Shown one piece after another: positions 46,986 to 56,875 of a stretch of 64,000 bases of DNA. The DNA is from Acanthochlamys bracteata. Lineage: Eukaryota > Streptophyta > Magnoliopsida > Pandanales > Velloziaceae. The stretch is from contig CM034138.1 of assembly GCA_019914995.1 (NCBI GenBank), forward strand, positions 2,108,001 through 2,172,000. The letters run 5' to 3'. Position numbers and translations under genes: made by a program. Positions within the stretch are counted from its first letter, which is position 1. Each line of letters opens with the position of its first letter. The notes beneath the pieces were generated by a model. That model worked only from the letters and a program-made list of their open reading frames with translations, had not been told where the DNA came from and made no database searches.

Positions 46986-47299
46986 GAGTACCCTTCTTTA
47001 ATTTGACCTACAAAAAATACTGATGTACTTCGGTCGTCTGGATATCGATCGTTAACTAGTTTGAGCTTGAGGGACGGGAGATGTAGCTGAACTTGAAGAA
47101 CAGGGGAAGAACGAGTCTACTTGTAAAACACTTGTAACCAGTAAGACCGTGGAAGTGACACGTAGAGAAAAGGATCATTCTCAAATCTACTTATGTGGCG
47201 CCACCAAAACAAGAAATTCCGTGTGTTTTTTGTAACGATTTGTTTCAATCCGTTGTTCTCTTCCTTTTCACCGAAAATAATAATAATAAATAAATAAAT

Positions 47300-47510
47300 A
47301 ACATGTTTGGAAAGTTTTTTTTTTGTATTTTACATTTTTTAATAAAATTTTAAAAAAATTTTTAACATTATAAAAAAATTTTACATCATAAAATTTGTTT
47401 ATAAATTATTTTTATTTTTTCAAATAAAAAAAATAAACTTTATTTTTAAAAATTCTTATTTTTAAAAACTTTTTTTTTAATAAGCATTCATAAATATTTC
47501 TAAGAGTTTT
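47300..47510. repeat. AT-rich interspersed repeat (family A)
   Basis: Starts ATGTTTGGAAAGTTTTT and contains ATTTTTTAATAAAATTTTAA and AAAAATTTTACATCATAAAA, similar in order to the family A copies at 20280 and 24895. Confidence 0.35.
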
Positions 47511-48591
47511 TGAATTTGAAGGCCCAAACTTGCTTCAGCCAGACCCAGAAGTCGATAGGACTGATGAATCTACAAATGGACAATGACTGAAAAGAACCTA
47601 TGGCGTGCGGCATCTGCCTTTAGCCAATTAATATTGGTCGCATCAATAAAAAAGCTTGGCATCCAATTTTATCAAGATACAATCTCATAGAACCATTGAA
47701 GTGGCCAGGGACGCCCATGGATCCCTCTTATTTTAAACTTTTAGTTAACTATTATTGGACGCTTGGCATAAGAACGAAGTTATGAATTACTATAAAATTA
47801 ATAAATTTGGTATAATTTTTATGACATGTTTATCGTTTCATAAAATTTTATTATATAAAAAATTGACATCAGAAGCAATCAATATTGTCAAAACTCAATC
47901 AGATATCAATGTGAAAATTTTATTGAATCAACGGATCGACCGTTCAGTTATATGCAAAATTTAGTTATTGAGTGCTTCAAAATCTTAAGATAGCAAAATC
48001 AAATAATAAGATATGAATTGTAAATATGTTTGATATTTACTAACGGCTAAAATATATTTGTCAAACCAATCAAAGAATCATCATAAACTTTCACCAAATC
48101 TCACCAAATTCAACGAACAAACCTAAACAAAAACAAAGAAAAAAAATGAAACAAAACAAGAATTTTTTCTCCCAATTTGCTGTCTTTCGATGCTCTTCCT
48201 TCCTACGTTATCGTGCTCCATTCTGACTTCTGCTTTTCTCTGAAAATATTCAGTTGAAAAATTTTAACAAATTTGAAGTAAACTGACACCTCTCCGGTCC
48301 ATGATTCCGGCAAAGGTATATTTATGTCTCTCCGTCTTTCATGAACTCATTGTTATTAGACACTCTCTCACTTCCTGGAAAAAGAATTACTGCATCTCTC
48401 AATTCTTCAGATTTTTAGTAATTTTTTTATTTGATTTTCTTTTTTGTGGCGCCAATGATGATCATAGCTGGTTAGGTTGTTGATTGTTGCTACTAGCATC
48501 GTGTTGTTGGTTGCTGTTGTTGATTATTGTTGATTATTATTACTACTGTTATTATCATTTTTTAGATCTTAATAAGAAGAAGAAATCCAAG

Positions 48592-48660
48592 TTGATGCGT
48601 CGGAGGAGAATTTATTAAAAAAATTTTGGATTGACCAGTTCAACTGGATCGACGCATCAA
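48592..48660. repeat. Inverted repeat TTGATGCGTC ... GACGCATCAA with internal palindrome
   Basis: A perfect 10-bp inverted repeat separated by 49 bp. The spacer contains the palindromic CCAGTTCAACTGG. It may be part of a degenerate transposable element or a protein-binding site. Confidence 0.5.
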
Positions 48661-49798
48661 TAGGAAAACCGATCGATTTGGATCACATCGGGTTGATTGG
48701 TAGAGCCGGTAAATTATAAACTTGATTTGATTTTGATCTCGGGTTTATTCAAACGATACACAAAAATGATTAGAAGTTTTGACATTGTTATTATAATTTT
48801 AAACAAAAGTTTAACGATACTTCTACCATTATATTTGGTTAAAAATTTTTATATTTAATTTTTTTAAGGTAATTCACAATTTTTTTAAATTAAAAATTCA
48901 AATATTTATATGTATAAATTTTTTATTAAAATAATAAATTTATGTTTGAGCTCTTGAACTGTAAATAACTTTTTTTTGGGAAAATTGAAAGGAGGAATTT
49001 AGATACAAATAATTGTTATACGTGCAATTAAAACATGTTTGGATTATTTATCAATAAAAATACTGATAAAATATAAATTATGAAATAATTATATATATAA
49101 TTTTTAATTTTTAAAATATTTATAAAATAATATAACTAAATTTTTAAATTTTTTTTTTAATAAGTACTTCAAATATCTCCTTAATTTTATACGGTAAAAC
49201 GCAATATTATGAAAAAATTAAATTGGTGTGTTCTTTTGACTTTGTAAATAAATTTTTTATAAGTTAGTTTTTAAAAATGAGTTCTTAATAATAATATTAT
49301 TGAAAGTAAATTAAATTATTATGTTTTTTTTGTAATTGAAAATAAACTAGAATTGAGTTCTTATATTGTTTTGTATTATTTTGTTTTTAAAGAAGTTGTT
49401 AAAAATAAAAAAAATTAATTTTTTGGGTGAAATGAACACACTAAAGTATTCGGAAAACCCAAAGGCGTCTGAAGCTTATCAATTGAATTTGTTATCATTT
49501 GTTGGGCGCATACGCGGTCCACGCTATCCTATATACTGCTTGCATTCAAACGGTATCTTACCAACACGATGCTGAAATTATTAACAGTTCTCTGCAGTTG
49601 AAATCAGGCACGGTATCATAGTATAGCCAGGAACAGAAAGTTTTCAATAGATAATTTTATCAGAATTATTAACAGTTATATATGACTCTCTTACATGATC
49701 AAGAATACAAATTAAGAGTGAAACATAAACCAACCGAAACACAAATTAATACATTAAAGGATCAAATAAAGCAAGAAAATTATGTTCTCATAATATAT

Positions 49799-50575
49799 CT
49801 ACTCATTGTCAAGGGTGCTGGTGTCAACATTTTTATCTTCATCAATTCCCAGTGTGTTCTTCACAGCATTCACGGTCGCGCCGGCAGCGCTCTTGATCGT
49901 CTCTCCGGCCTGCTGCAGTACACCACCAGTCTGCTCCTTCTTCTCGTTCATGTAGTTTCCAGTCTCATCTTTCTTCTCATTCATGTAGTTTCCAGTCTGG
50001 TCTTTCTTTTCCTTCATGTAATCAGCATTTTGGTCTTTCTTTTCATGCATCCAGCTTCCAGTTTGGTCTTTCTTCTCTTGCATCAAGTTTCCCGTTTGAT
50101 CTTTCTTCTCCTTCATGTGATTTCCAGTCTGATTTTTCTTCTCGTTCATGTAGTTTTCCGTCTCCTCTTTCTTCTCCTGCAACAGGCTTCCCGTCTGATC
50201 CTTCTTCTCTTGTGCAATTTCTTTAGCAGACTCCATGTATTCGCCAGTCTTGTCTTTCAACTCCTGAGCCTTGTTCTTTGCAGCATCCATGTATTCAGCG
50301 CTCTTGTCTTGAGCAACCTGGCCGGTTGCCGACGCCTTGTTCATGGCTGTATGTGCCGTCTCCGAAGCTCTGCCACCAAGTTGTCCTGCCTTTTCCTGGG
50401 CATCAATGTCGATCAATGTAAGCTTATATATGTAATTGACTAAATACTACCAAACATATATAGAATGGAAATTTGTGCTTACCTGAGCCTGACCCTTTGT
50501 TTCGCCGGCCCTGAAGTTGATGTTATCCTTTGTCTCGCCGGCGTGGTACTTAAGGTTATCTTGAGCAGAAGCCAT
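49799..50575 (-). CDS. LEA-4: group-3 LEA protein (LEA_4), 229 residues, nine perfect-length 11-mers
   Basis: Longest member of the cluster. Exon 1 (50575-50483) encodes 31 residues with two AGETK units (YHAGETKDNI, FRAGETKGQAQ). Exon 2 (50395-49799) encodes 198 residues: EKAGQLGGRASETAHTA, DKSAEYMDAAKNKAQELKDK, then nine uninterrupted 11-residue units of the QEKKDQTGSxM type (exon-2 residues 62-160). The C-terminal block reads QQAGETIKSAAGATVNAVKN, TLGIDEDKN and a short tail. There is no second intron. Expected to be disordered and highly soluble, folding to an amphipathic helix on drying. The palindromic TATA region TATAAATTTATA is at 50699-50710, and CACGTG cores lie at 50738-50743 and 50775-50780. 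Divergent from LEA-5. Confidence 0.93.
49916..50212 (-). repeat. 33-bp coding minisatellite in LEA-4 (nine units)
   Basis: 297 bp, exactly nine in-frame 33-bp units encoding 11 residues each (consensus xEKKDQTGNYM). Units differ mainly at the first residue and at the Gly-Asn/Ser positions. Confidence 0.92.
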
Positions 50576-51536
50576 TGATCCCTTAGATATTCTATAAACA
50601 ACAGAACACTAGGAAATTAAACTTGCGAAGCAAATTGTTGTTGTTCTTTCACTTGCTCGATTTAGAAGCTACGATATTGACTTGGCGGATTCTTATCGTA
50701 TAAATTTATAAGCTACGCTCGAGGCTGAAGAGCTGGACACGTGCACAGACAAATTGCTGACAAGTATTACTCGCCACGTGTCTGATCTACTCTGAGTAGA
50801 AAATTCCTGTTGACGTTTTGCTTCAACCCATTTGGAGACAAGTGTGAGTTTGAAGTTATGAATTACGTGTAGCAGCAAAGTAGAAATAAAAATAAAAAAT
50901 AGAACATCGAGAACAGTAGAAACGTAAAACCAATTCGGAAACATGTGATGAGTACGAAAGACAAGTTACAACAAAGGCTTGATGGCTTGTTTTACTTTCA
51001 CCTTGCTCAATTTTTTAATTTTAAATTCAAATTTACTTAATTCATAATTACTGTACTCATCATCTTAAACAAGTTTTTAGTTTTTACAAATTAGAATTTA
51101 TTTATAATTTTATTGAAATTTACTTTCAATAAATTAAAACAAATTAAACTACCCACAATAGACACGCGGCACGGAATAATATGCTTATATTCATGCTCCT
51201 CATAAACTCTTGTACGGAAGCTCGTGCTCTGAAAGGAATTGTTAAGTAAATTCACAGCACGTAATTTGTTGCCGCGTGTCCGATTAGAAAGTAGTTTATC
51301 GTTGAAGGTAACATGCGCACTTATTTTTGAATTCATCCACCAGCAATCGTGGCAGTCCATGTGTCCCTTTGGTAGTTGAGCCCACGCTACGTGTCACTCA
51401 AATCCCTCCGGTTTCACCTATATAAATTGCATCGCAGGCACACTACATCGTCAAACACTGCGAGCAAAATTTGTCAGACAGCAAAGTAATCTGCAACAAC
51501 AATTCGATCAGCCTCTGTTTAGGAGAAGAGAGTAGA
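50576..51536. promoter_or_regulatory. Divergent promoter region between LEA-4 and LEA-5
   Basis: 961 bp separate the two start codons. On the LEA-4 side are TATAAATTTATA (50699) and two CACGTG cores (50738, 50775). On the LEA-5 side are TATATAAAT (51419-51427), ACGTGTC (51389-51395) and a GCGTGTC (51274-51280). These are ABRE and coupling-element-like motifs typical of ABA-induced seed and stress genes; their activity is inferred. Confidence 0.6.
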
Positions 51537-52170
51537 ATGGCTTCTGCTCAGGATGACATTAAGTACACGGCTGGTGAGACCAAGGATGATCTGAAGTTCA
51601 GTGCCGGTGAGACCAAGGGTCGTGCTCAGGTACTTGACCAAAATAGTTACATATTTCACTCAATTCCACTAGTACATCTTCATTGTGTGTTTTCATGAAT
51701 ACTATTTCGAACCTTACACATTAATATGGGAATGGTAGGAGAAAGCCGGACAGTTTGGTAACAAGGCATCGGAGAAAGCCCAAGCTACGAAGAACAAGGC
51801 GTCGGAGACGGCACAGTCAGCGGAAAACAAGAGCGCAGGTTACATGGATGCCACAAAGAACAATGCTCAAGACATGAAAAACCAGGCGGGTGATTACATG
51901 GAATCAGCGAAGCAGAAAGCTCTGGAGAAGAAGGATCAGACTGGGAGCTGGATGCAGGAGAAGAAAGATCAGACTGGGAATTACATGAACGAGAAAAAAG
52001 ATCAGAACGGAAGCTATATGGAGGAGAAGAAGGAGAAGACCGGCAACGTTCTGCAGCAGGCTGGTGAGACGATCAAGAGCGCTGCTGGTGCCACAATGAA
52101 TGCGGTAAAGAACACTCTTGGAATCAATGAACAGAACAATACTACCACTGGTTTTGATGACAAGTACTAG
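51537..52170 (+). CDS. LEA-5: group-3 LEA protein (LEA_4), 174 residues
   Basis: Exon 1 (51537-51629) encodes 31 residues with two AGETK units (YTAGETKDDL, FSAGETKGRAQ), the same arrangement as its divergent neighbour LEA-4. Exon 2 (51739-52170) encodes 143 residues: EKAGQFGNKASEKAQATKNK, KSAGYMDATKNNAQDMKNQA, four 11-residue units (EKKDQTGSWMQ, EKKDQTGNYMN, EKKDQNGSYME, EKKEKTGNVLQ) and the C-terminal block QAGETIKSAAGATMNAVKNT, then LGINEQNN. There is no second intron. The C-terminal block differs from LEA-4 at few positions, so these two are the closest pair in the cluster. TATA box at 51419 and ACGTGTC at 51389. Confidence 0.92.
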
Positions 52171-53187
52171 CTAGCTAGATGATCGCTAATAATGTCGAGA
52201 TGGTGGTTGTTCTGAGTTTCCACTTCCTTTGCTAGTTTCTTTTCATGCATGGTTATGTTTAGTTGTTTTTGTTTTTGGTCTTTGTGTTTCTTTCTGATTT
52301 GTAACAGAATCAGAAATTTGCAATGTAATATTTCGTAATGGAACGCCTGTTTATGATTTCAAGTAACAGTCTTTTAGCTTATACTTGTCATCAAAATAAA
52401 CAGAAGATAGCAAGGGGAAAGTCAACCTGTTTAAGTTTGACATTTGGTCGAAAGCCGACGTAAGCAGTGCTAATCTGTGTGGACCGGTATGAGCCATCCA
52501 GGGTTCGTATAAGAAAGGCCTTCCATTTTAAAGCCCATATGTCCTATGATATTTGTCGTATACCATAGAATTCCAGTATTACCTTCACTAGCATAATTCT
52601 CTTATTTGTCAGCGATTTGAATGAAAACCGCTTACTTATTTTTTGACATGTAAGCAAGTCCTATAAACAAATTTGTAATTCCGTTTGAGTATCGTTTTAT
52701 CCAAGTCCAAATCCTCCGATCCACTTCATCTAACCTAAATCCGATCCGGCCGATCCCATTTATATATCACAAAAAGCGGATCCTGATTCCGATCCCTACC
52801 CTATGAATAATATATGGGAAAACTTATCCTTCTTGGAGGACTTACAAAACTTCTGACCACCTGACCTATTTGTCACACGAGCTTCCAAGTTTTCTTACCA
52901 GCGTTGCGGTTATGTTTCTGAACGTTTCTTCTACCCTTGGTCTATATCGATCTTGTGATTTGTTGGAGCAATTCATAGAAATTGTTTCAAAGATTAGAAC
53001 TACATATTCTAAGATACATGCAATTGACAATGTAATACAAGTAGGTTATTTTTATTTTGAATAATACTGACAAAATCACATATACGAGAGATACAACACC
53101 AATAAACCACATTACAAAATACTCACATCAAAAGATTACAAATACACATATCAACAACAACACATCTCAACAGTTTCTCAGCTAGGA
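52171..53187. other. Intergenic DNA between convergent LEA-5 and LEA-6
   Basis: Holds both 3' UTRs. The part near 52690-52800 has GATCCGATCCGG-type repeats like those inside the hAT-like MITE at 22777, but no matching termini were found. The frame at 52870-53064 is not convincing. Confidence 0.45.
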
Positions 53188-53677
53188 TCAGTTGCCTGTG
53201 TTGTCACCACCCATTCCCAGTGCATTCTTCACAGCATTCGCTGCGCCTCCGGCAGCATCCTTCATCTGCTGCCCTGTTTGCTGGAGAAGATTACCAGTCT
53301 GATCTTTCTTCTCATTCATGAACTCACCAGTACCGTCCTTCCTATCCTGCATCCAGTTACCAGTCTCCCCTGCTTTGTTCTGCAACTCCCCTTTCTTGTC
53401 CTGCATCCAGCTTCCAGTCTGGTCTTTCTTCTCCTCCATGCAGCTTCCTGTGCCGTCTTTCATCTGGCCTGCCTTGTCTTTTGCTGACTGAAACATTCCT
53501 CCACTATGGTCCTGAGCAGATTGAGTTGTCTCTGATGTTTTGCCCTTTGCAGCCTGTGCCGTTTCGGAAGCTTTGTCGCCGATCTGTCCGGCCTTCTCCT
53601 GTACATGCAATTTAATTATCAAATGTACGGACATCGATCAATAAATGAATTTAACCAATATCAATAGATTAACTGGC

Positions 53678-53712
<35 letters not shown>

Positions 53713-53776
53713 TTACCTCTGCAACACCCTTGGTCTCGCCGGCCTTAATCTTGAGGTCGTCCTGAGTGGAAGCCAT
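53188..53776 (-). CDS. LEA-6: group-3 LEA protein (LEA_4), 156 residues
   Basis: Exon 1 (53776-53717) gives MASTQDDLKIKAGETKGVAE. Exon 2 (53598-53188) encodes 136 residues: EKAGQIGDKASETAQAAKGK, DHSGGMFQSAKDKAGQMKDG, then 11-residue units of the EKKDQTGSWMQ type, one of which carries an insertion (DKKGELQNKAGETGNWMQ). It ends LLQQTGQQMKDAAGGAANAV, KNALGMGGDNTGN. No second intron. The intron holds a (TA)n(TG)n microsatellite. TATATAAA is at 53873-53880 and CACGTG at 53943-53948, both correctly placed for the minus-strand promoter. Confidence 0.92.
53677..53712. repeat. (TA)n(TG)n microsatellite in LEA-6 intron
   Basis: About 24 bases of AT dinucleotides followed directly by GTGTGTGTGTGT, next to the exon 1 donor. 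Confidence 0.85.
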
Positions 53777-56334
53777 TGATTACTAAACTCTACTGAGATG
53801 AAGTAGCTGTCGTCTGAACTTGGAGAGCTTGGAATTCAACTGCGTTGCGGAGAGCTGTTGTTGCTCGAGACCTTTATATAAGATTCATATCTGTTGTAGT
53901 TAGTTGACACGTTTACATGGATATGATTGTTATCACTGACGCCACGTGGATTCCCACGCGTATGGGTGGAGTAAATACATACTTGGCTCTTAATATGGAT
54001 AACCTTCTTAGTAGACTTGTACTGTTCTGTTCTTCAGTTATGGCAACAAGTTGTCGTGGTTTAGCGGGATGACAAGTGTTCCTAGTCAAGAATGTTAAAT
54101 GCTGCAACAAGTGGAGACTAGGCCATGAGAAACACGCCGGGAGGTTTTGTAATGTACTGTACTGTGTTATTGGAGTCCTCTGGAATGTTCAAGGATGGAT
54201 GCTATGATCATGAAGAAGTGGTATATGGGACTCCAGTTCTTTGTGTGGCTTACAACTTTAGTTATGTAGAAGATATCTCAGGTTTTTTTTTCCCGTTGTT
54301 TAAATGTATTTATTGTTCCAAATTAATTTTCTAAGGTACTACATAAACGGCATATAAAAATTAAAGAGATATTTGGTAGTAAGTCATTACAAAAAGTATT
54401 GAAACAAAAAAATTTAATTTAAATAAATTATATTTTATTTAAAAAAATAATAAATAATAATAAGATAAATGAACAAAAAAGTTTCATAAATTAAAAAATT
54501 ATAGAATATTTTAACATATTTATTGAGAAACATAAAATTAAAAATTAAAAATTATAAGTAATGTGCAAACATAACCTAAAATATAACGCATATTTACTTG
54601 TTTAAAAGTGGGTTTTCTTTTAAGTGTAAAAAATAAATTATAAAAGATGAGTCTATAAAATAAATATAAAAAATTTACTTAAAAAATAAATTTTTAATCA
54701 AAATATTTACTTTCGGTATCACTTATAATAAACAAATCCATAGTCATTATAGTTAGAGCGTGTTTCTTAAACTTTAAATTTAATTTTTTGCTCAAAGAAT
54801 TTTATTTTTAATTCACTTTTAATAAAAAAATACAACACTTAAATTCCAACTTCACCGTGAATAATTTATTTTTTGTAAAATTACTTTCGACCAATCACGC
54901 CCTACATCTCAGTCACCCTAGGAGGGTGATAAATTACTCGTGAGAACTTGTTTTTTATGGAACGCTTGAAAGTACTTATAAAATAAAATTTTTTTGAAAT
55001 AAAAAATATTTTTATTTTTTTTTAAAAACGAGCTTTTTTTTTATTTTTAAAAAAATAATAAAAAGAATTTACTTCGTAAATTTTTTACATTTTTTAAATT
55101 TTTAAATAAATTTTTTATATACTTATAAAATATATATTAAAAAATATAAAATTAAAAAAAATTAAAAAATAATTTTTGAAAAGCTAAACCAAACGCGCTC
55201 TAAGCAGTTAGTTCATTGCTTGAGATGTGAGCACAAACATTAGATCCCATGGCATTGCCTTTTGGGAACATGTTTGAAAATACTTTTTAATTTAGTTTCA
55301 TTCTAATTTTTTATTTTATATTTTGTAATAACTTTTTTATATATTGTATAAAAAATTCAAAATTTAAAAATTACAACAACATTACATCGATAAGATTTTA
55401 TTTATATTTATATTTATTATTTTTTAGATAAAAAATAAAGTTTACTTTTTAAAAATCTGTAAACTATCTTTCTTTCTAAAATAATTCATTTCATAATCAA
55501 TTTCAAATATCGCCAAAGTTGGACATGTTGTGCTGCATCCATTAGTCTGGAAAAGAATTGGAGGCTCATGAGCAGATCTATCCGGCCCATTATTTCACCA
55601 AACGCATAACTTTTGAGAGAATGAAGCAAAAATCAAAATGGTAATGCGGTTTCCTTGCCTTAAAATTAAGCTAGGTGGCCTGCAATTGTATCAGTTGTAC
55701 AATTTGTCTAACGTACCGACTTTTAGAGATATTCTTTAGTTTTACTTGTGAAAGTTCAATTAGCAAAGTTCATGATATAGATGTTAGAATTTTTACATAT
55801 TATCTTCACTTTTATATTTCATAAATGATGGAAATTTTAGAATAATGATAATTTTGTAGTTACTTATTTCATGATCTTCGTTATGTGATAGTTATCACAT
55901 GTTTGATAGAGTTTTTGTTTTGTTTTTTTTTTTTTTTTGGGAGAAACTTTCCAACACAAGCAACTCTAGAGATGATAGTGAGATACCCTCTATTAGCAGC
56001 ATTATTAGTAATTGTTGTGTTGGAAAATTCCTGAAAGAAAATTGTCTTGGTTATGTCCAAAGGTTAGTAACTTTTCTTTAACAGATTTTTCATTCAGCTG
56101 CTCTGTATTATATATGTGAACATGTGTTACATAATATGGTTTACATATATCGTAGGAGATGTAAGGAAAAAAAAAAAAAACAAATATGAACCACAAGACA
56201 TTGAGATTCAGAAATAATGAACCACTTATTGTATCAATCAAGAAACATACAAAGAATCCAAGTTAAAGACATGCATGCATAGAAGATAAAACGGACCATA
56301 CAGAACAAGACTCATGCATGCTTCAACTGATAGT
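53777..56334. other. LEA-6 promoter and long AT-rich spacer
   Basis: Promoter motifs of LEA-6 up to about 53950. The 54350-55500 stretch is repeat-rich, with family A elements near 54955-55205 and a related piece at 55265-55500. The open frames at 54125 and 55899 are unsupported. Confidence 0.45.
54955..55205. repeat. AT-rich interspersed repeat (family A, inverted copy)
   Basis: The core TTTAAATAAATTTTTTATAT followed by ACTTATAAAATATATATT is the reverse complement of the core at 24930-25000. It ends AAAGCTAAACCAAACGCGCTC, a type of edge seen in short plant elements. Confidence 0.5.
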
Positions 56335-56875
56335 TTACTCATGTGAACCACCCATTCCAGTTTTTTCCTTTGCTGACTCTGCTGCGCCCTTGATCTCATC
56401 TCCAGCCTACAACACCAACATTCAATTTGTAATCAACAGTTAATTAATCAACCAATATTTGATGTAGATGAAACATTAATTACTTTGATAAAGAATATAT
56501 TGCTATATGTAATACTTAAATTACCTGCTGGAGAACGTTGCCGGATTGGTCCTTCTTCTGATTCATGTAATCACCAGTGTGGTCTTTCTTCTCCTGCATC
56601 ATGCTTCCACTGTGATCCTTGTTCTCCTGAGTCTTATCCTTCGCGGACTGCATATATTCGCCTGCCTTATCTTTTATCTCCTGTGCCTTCTCCTTGATTG
56701 AATCCAAATATCCTCCACTCTGATCCTGAGTGGACTGCGTCGCTGCTGACGCCTTGTTCTTCGCTGCTTGAACAGTGTCTGATGCCTCGTCTCCAATGTG
56801 CGAAGCCTGTGTCTCAGCTTGACCTTTGGTCTCTCCGGCCTTGAATTTGAGTTGATCTTGCTGGCTGGCATCCAT
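56335..56875 (-). CDS. LEA-7: group-3 LEA protein (LEA_4), 140 residues, first intron lost
   Basis: The usual exons 1 and 2 are fused in one exon (56875-56525, 117 residues). It begins MDASQQDQLKFKAGETKGQA and runs directly into ETQASHIGDEASDTVQ, which aligns with EKAGQIGDKASETAQ of LEA-6 at the point where all other members have an intron. Next come DQSGGYLDSIKEKAQEIKDK, three 11-residue units (ENKDHSGSMMQ, EKKDHTGDYMN, QKKDQSGNVLQ) and a donor. Exon 2 (56406-56335) encodes AGDEIKGAAESAKEKTGMGG plus SHE and TAA. The C-terminal block is short and has lost the NAVKN motif. TATAAATA is at 56966-56973 and CACGTG at 57000-57005. Confidence 0.9.

Larger units (their letters stand above)
46986..49798. 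other. LEA-3 promoter and intergenic DNA
   Basis: Promoter with GACACGT at 47157. Repeat-like AT-rich sequence lies at 47300-47510 and 48830-49450. A hairpin-forming piece lies at 48592-48660. The short open frames at 47755, 48301 and 49366 are not convincing genes. Confidence 0.45.

Noticed and set aside
49916-50212. Regular 33-bp repeats as a CRISPR-like array
   Set aside because: The units are contiguous, in frame and coding, without unique spacers, in a plant nuclear gene.
49682-50443. Long plus-strand open frame of 253 codons over LEA-4
   Set aside because: It is the antisense of the LEA-4 repeat exon. Its Leu/Phe/Val-rich repeats are the complement of KKDQTG codons, and the minus-strand reading has all family signatures.
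52690-52800. Second hAT-like MITE, suggested by GATCCGATCC repeats
   Set aside because: No matching terminal inverted repeats or target duplication could be found around it.
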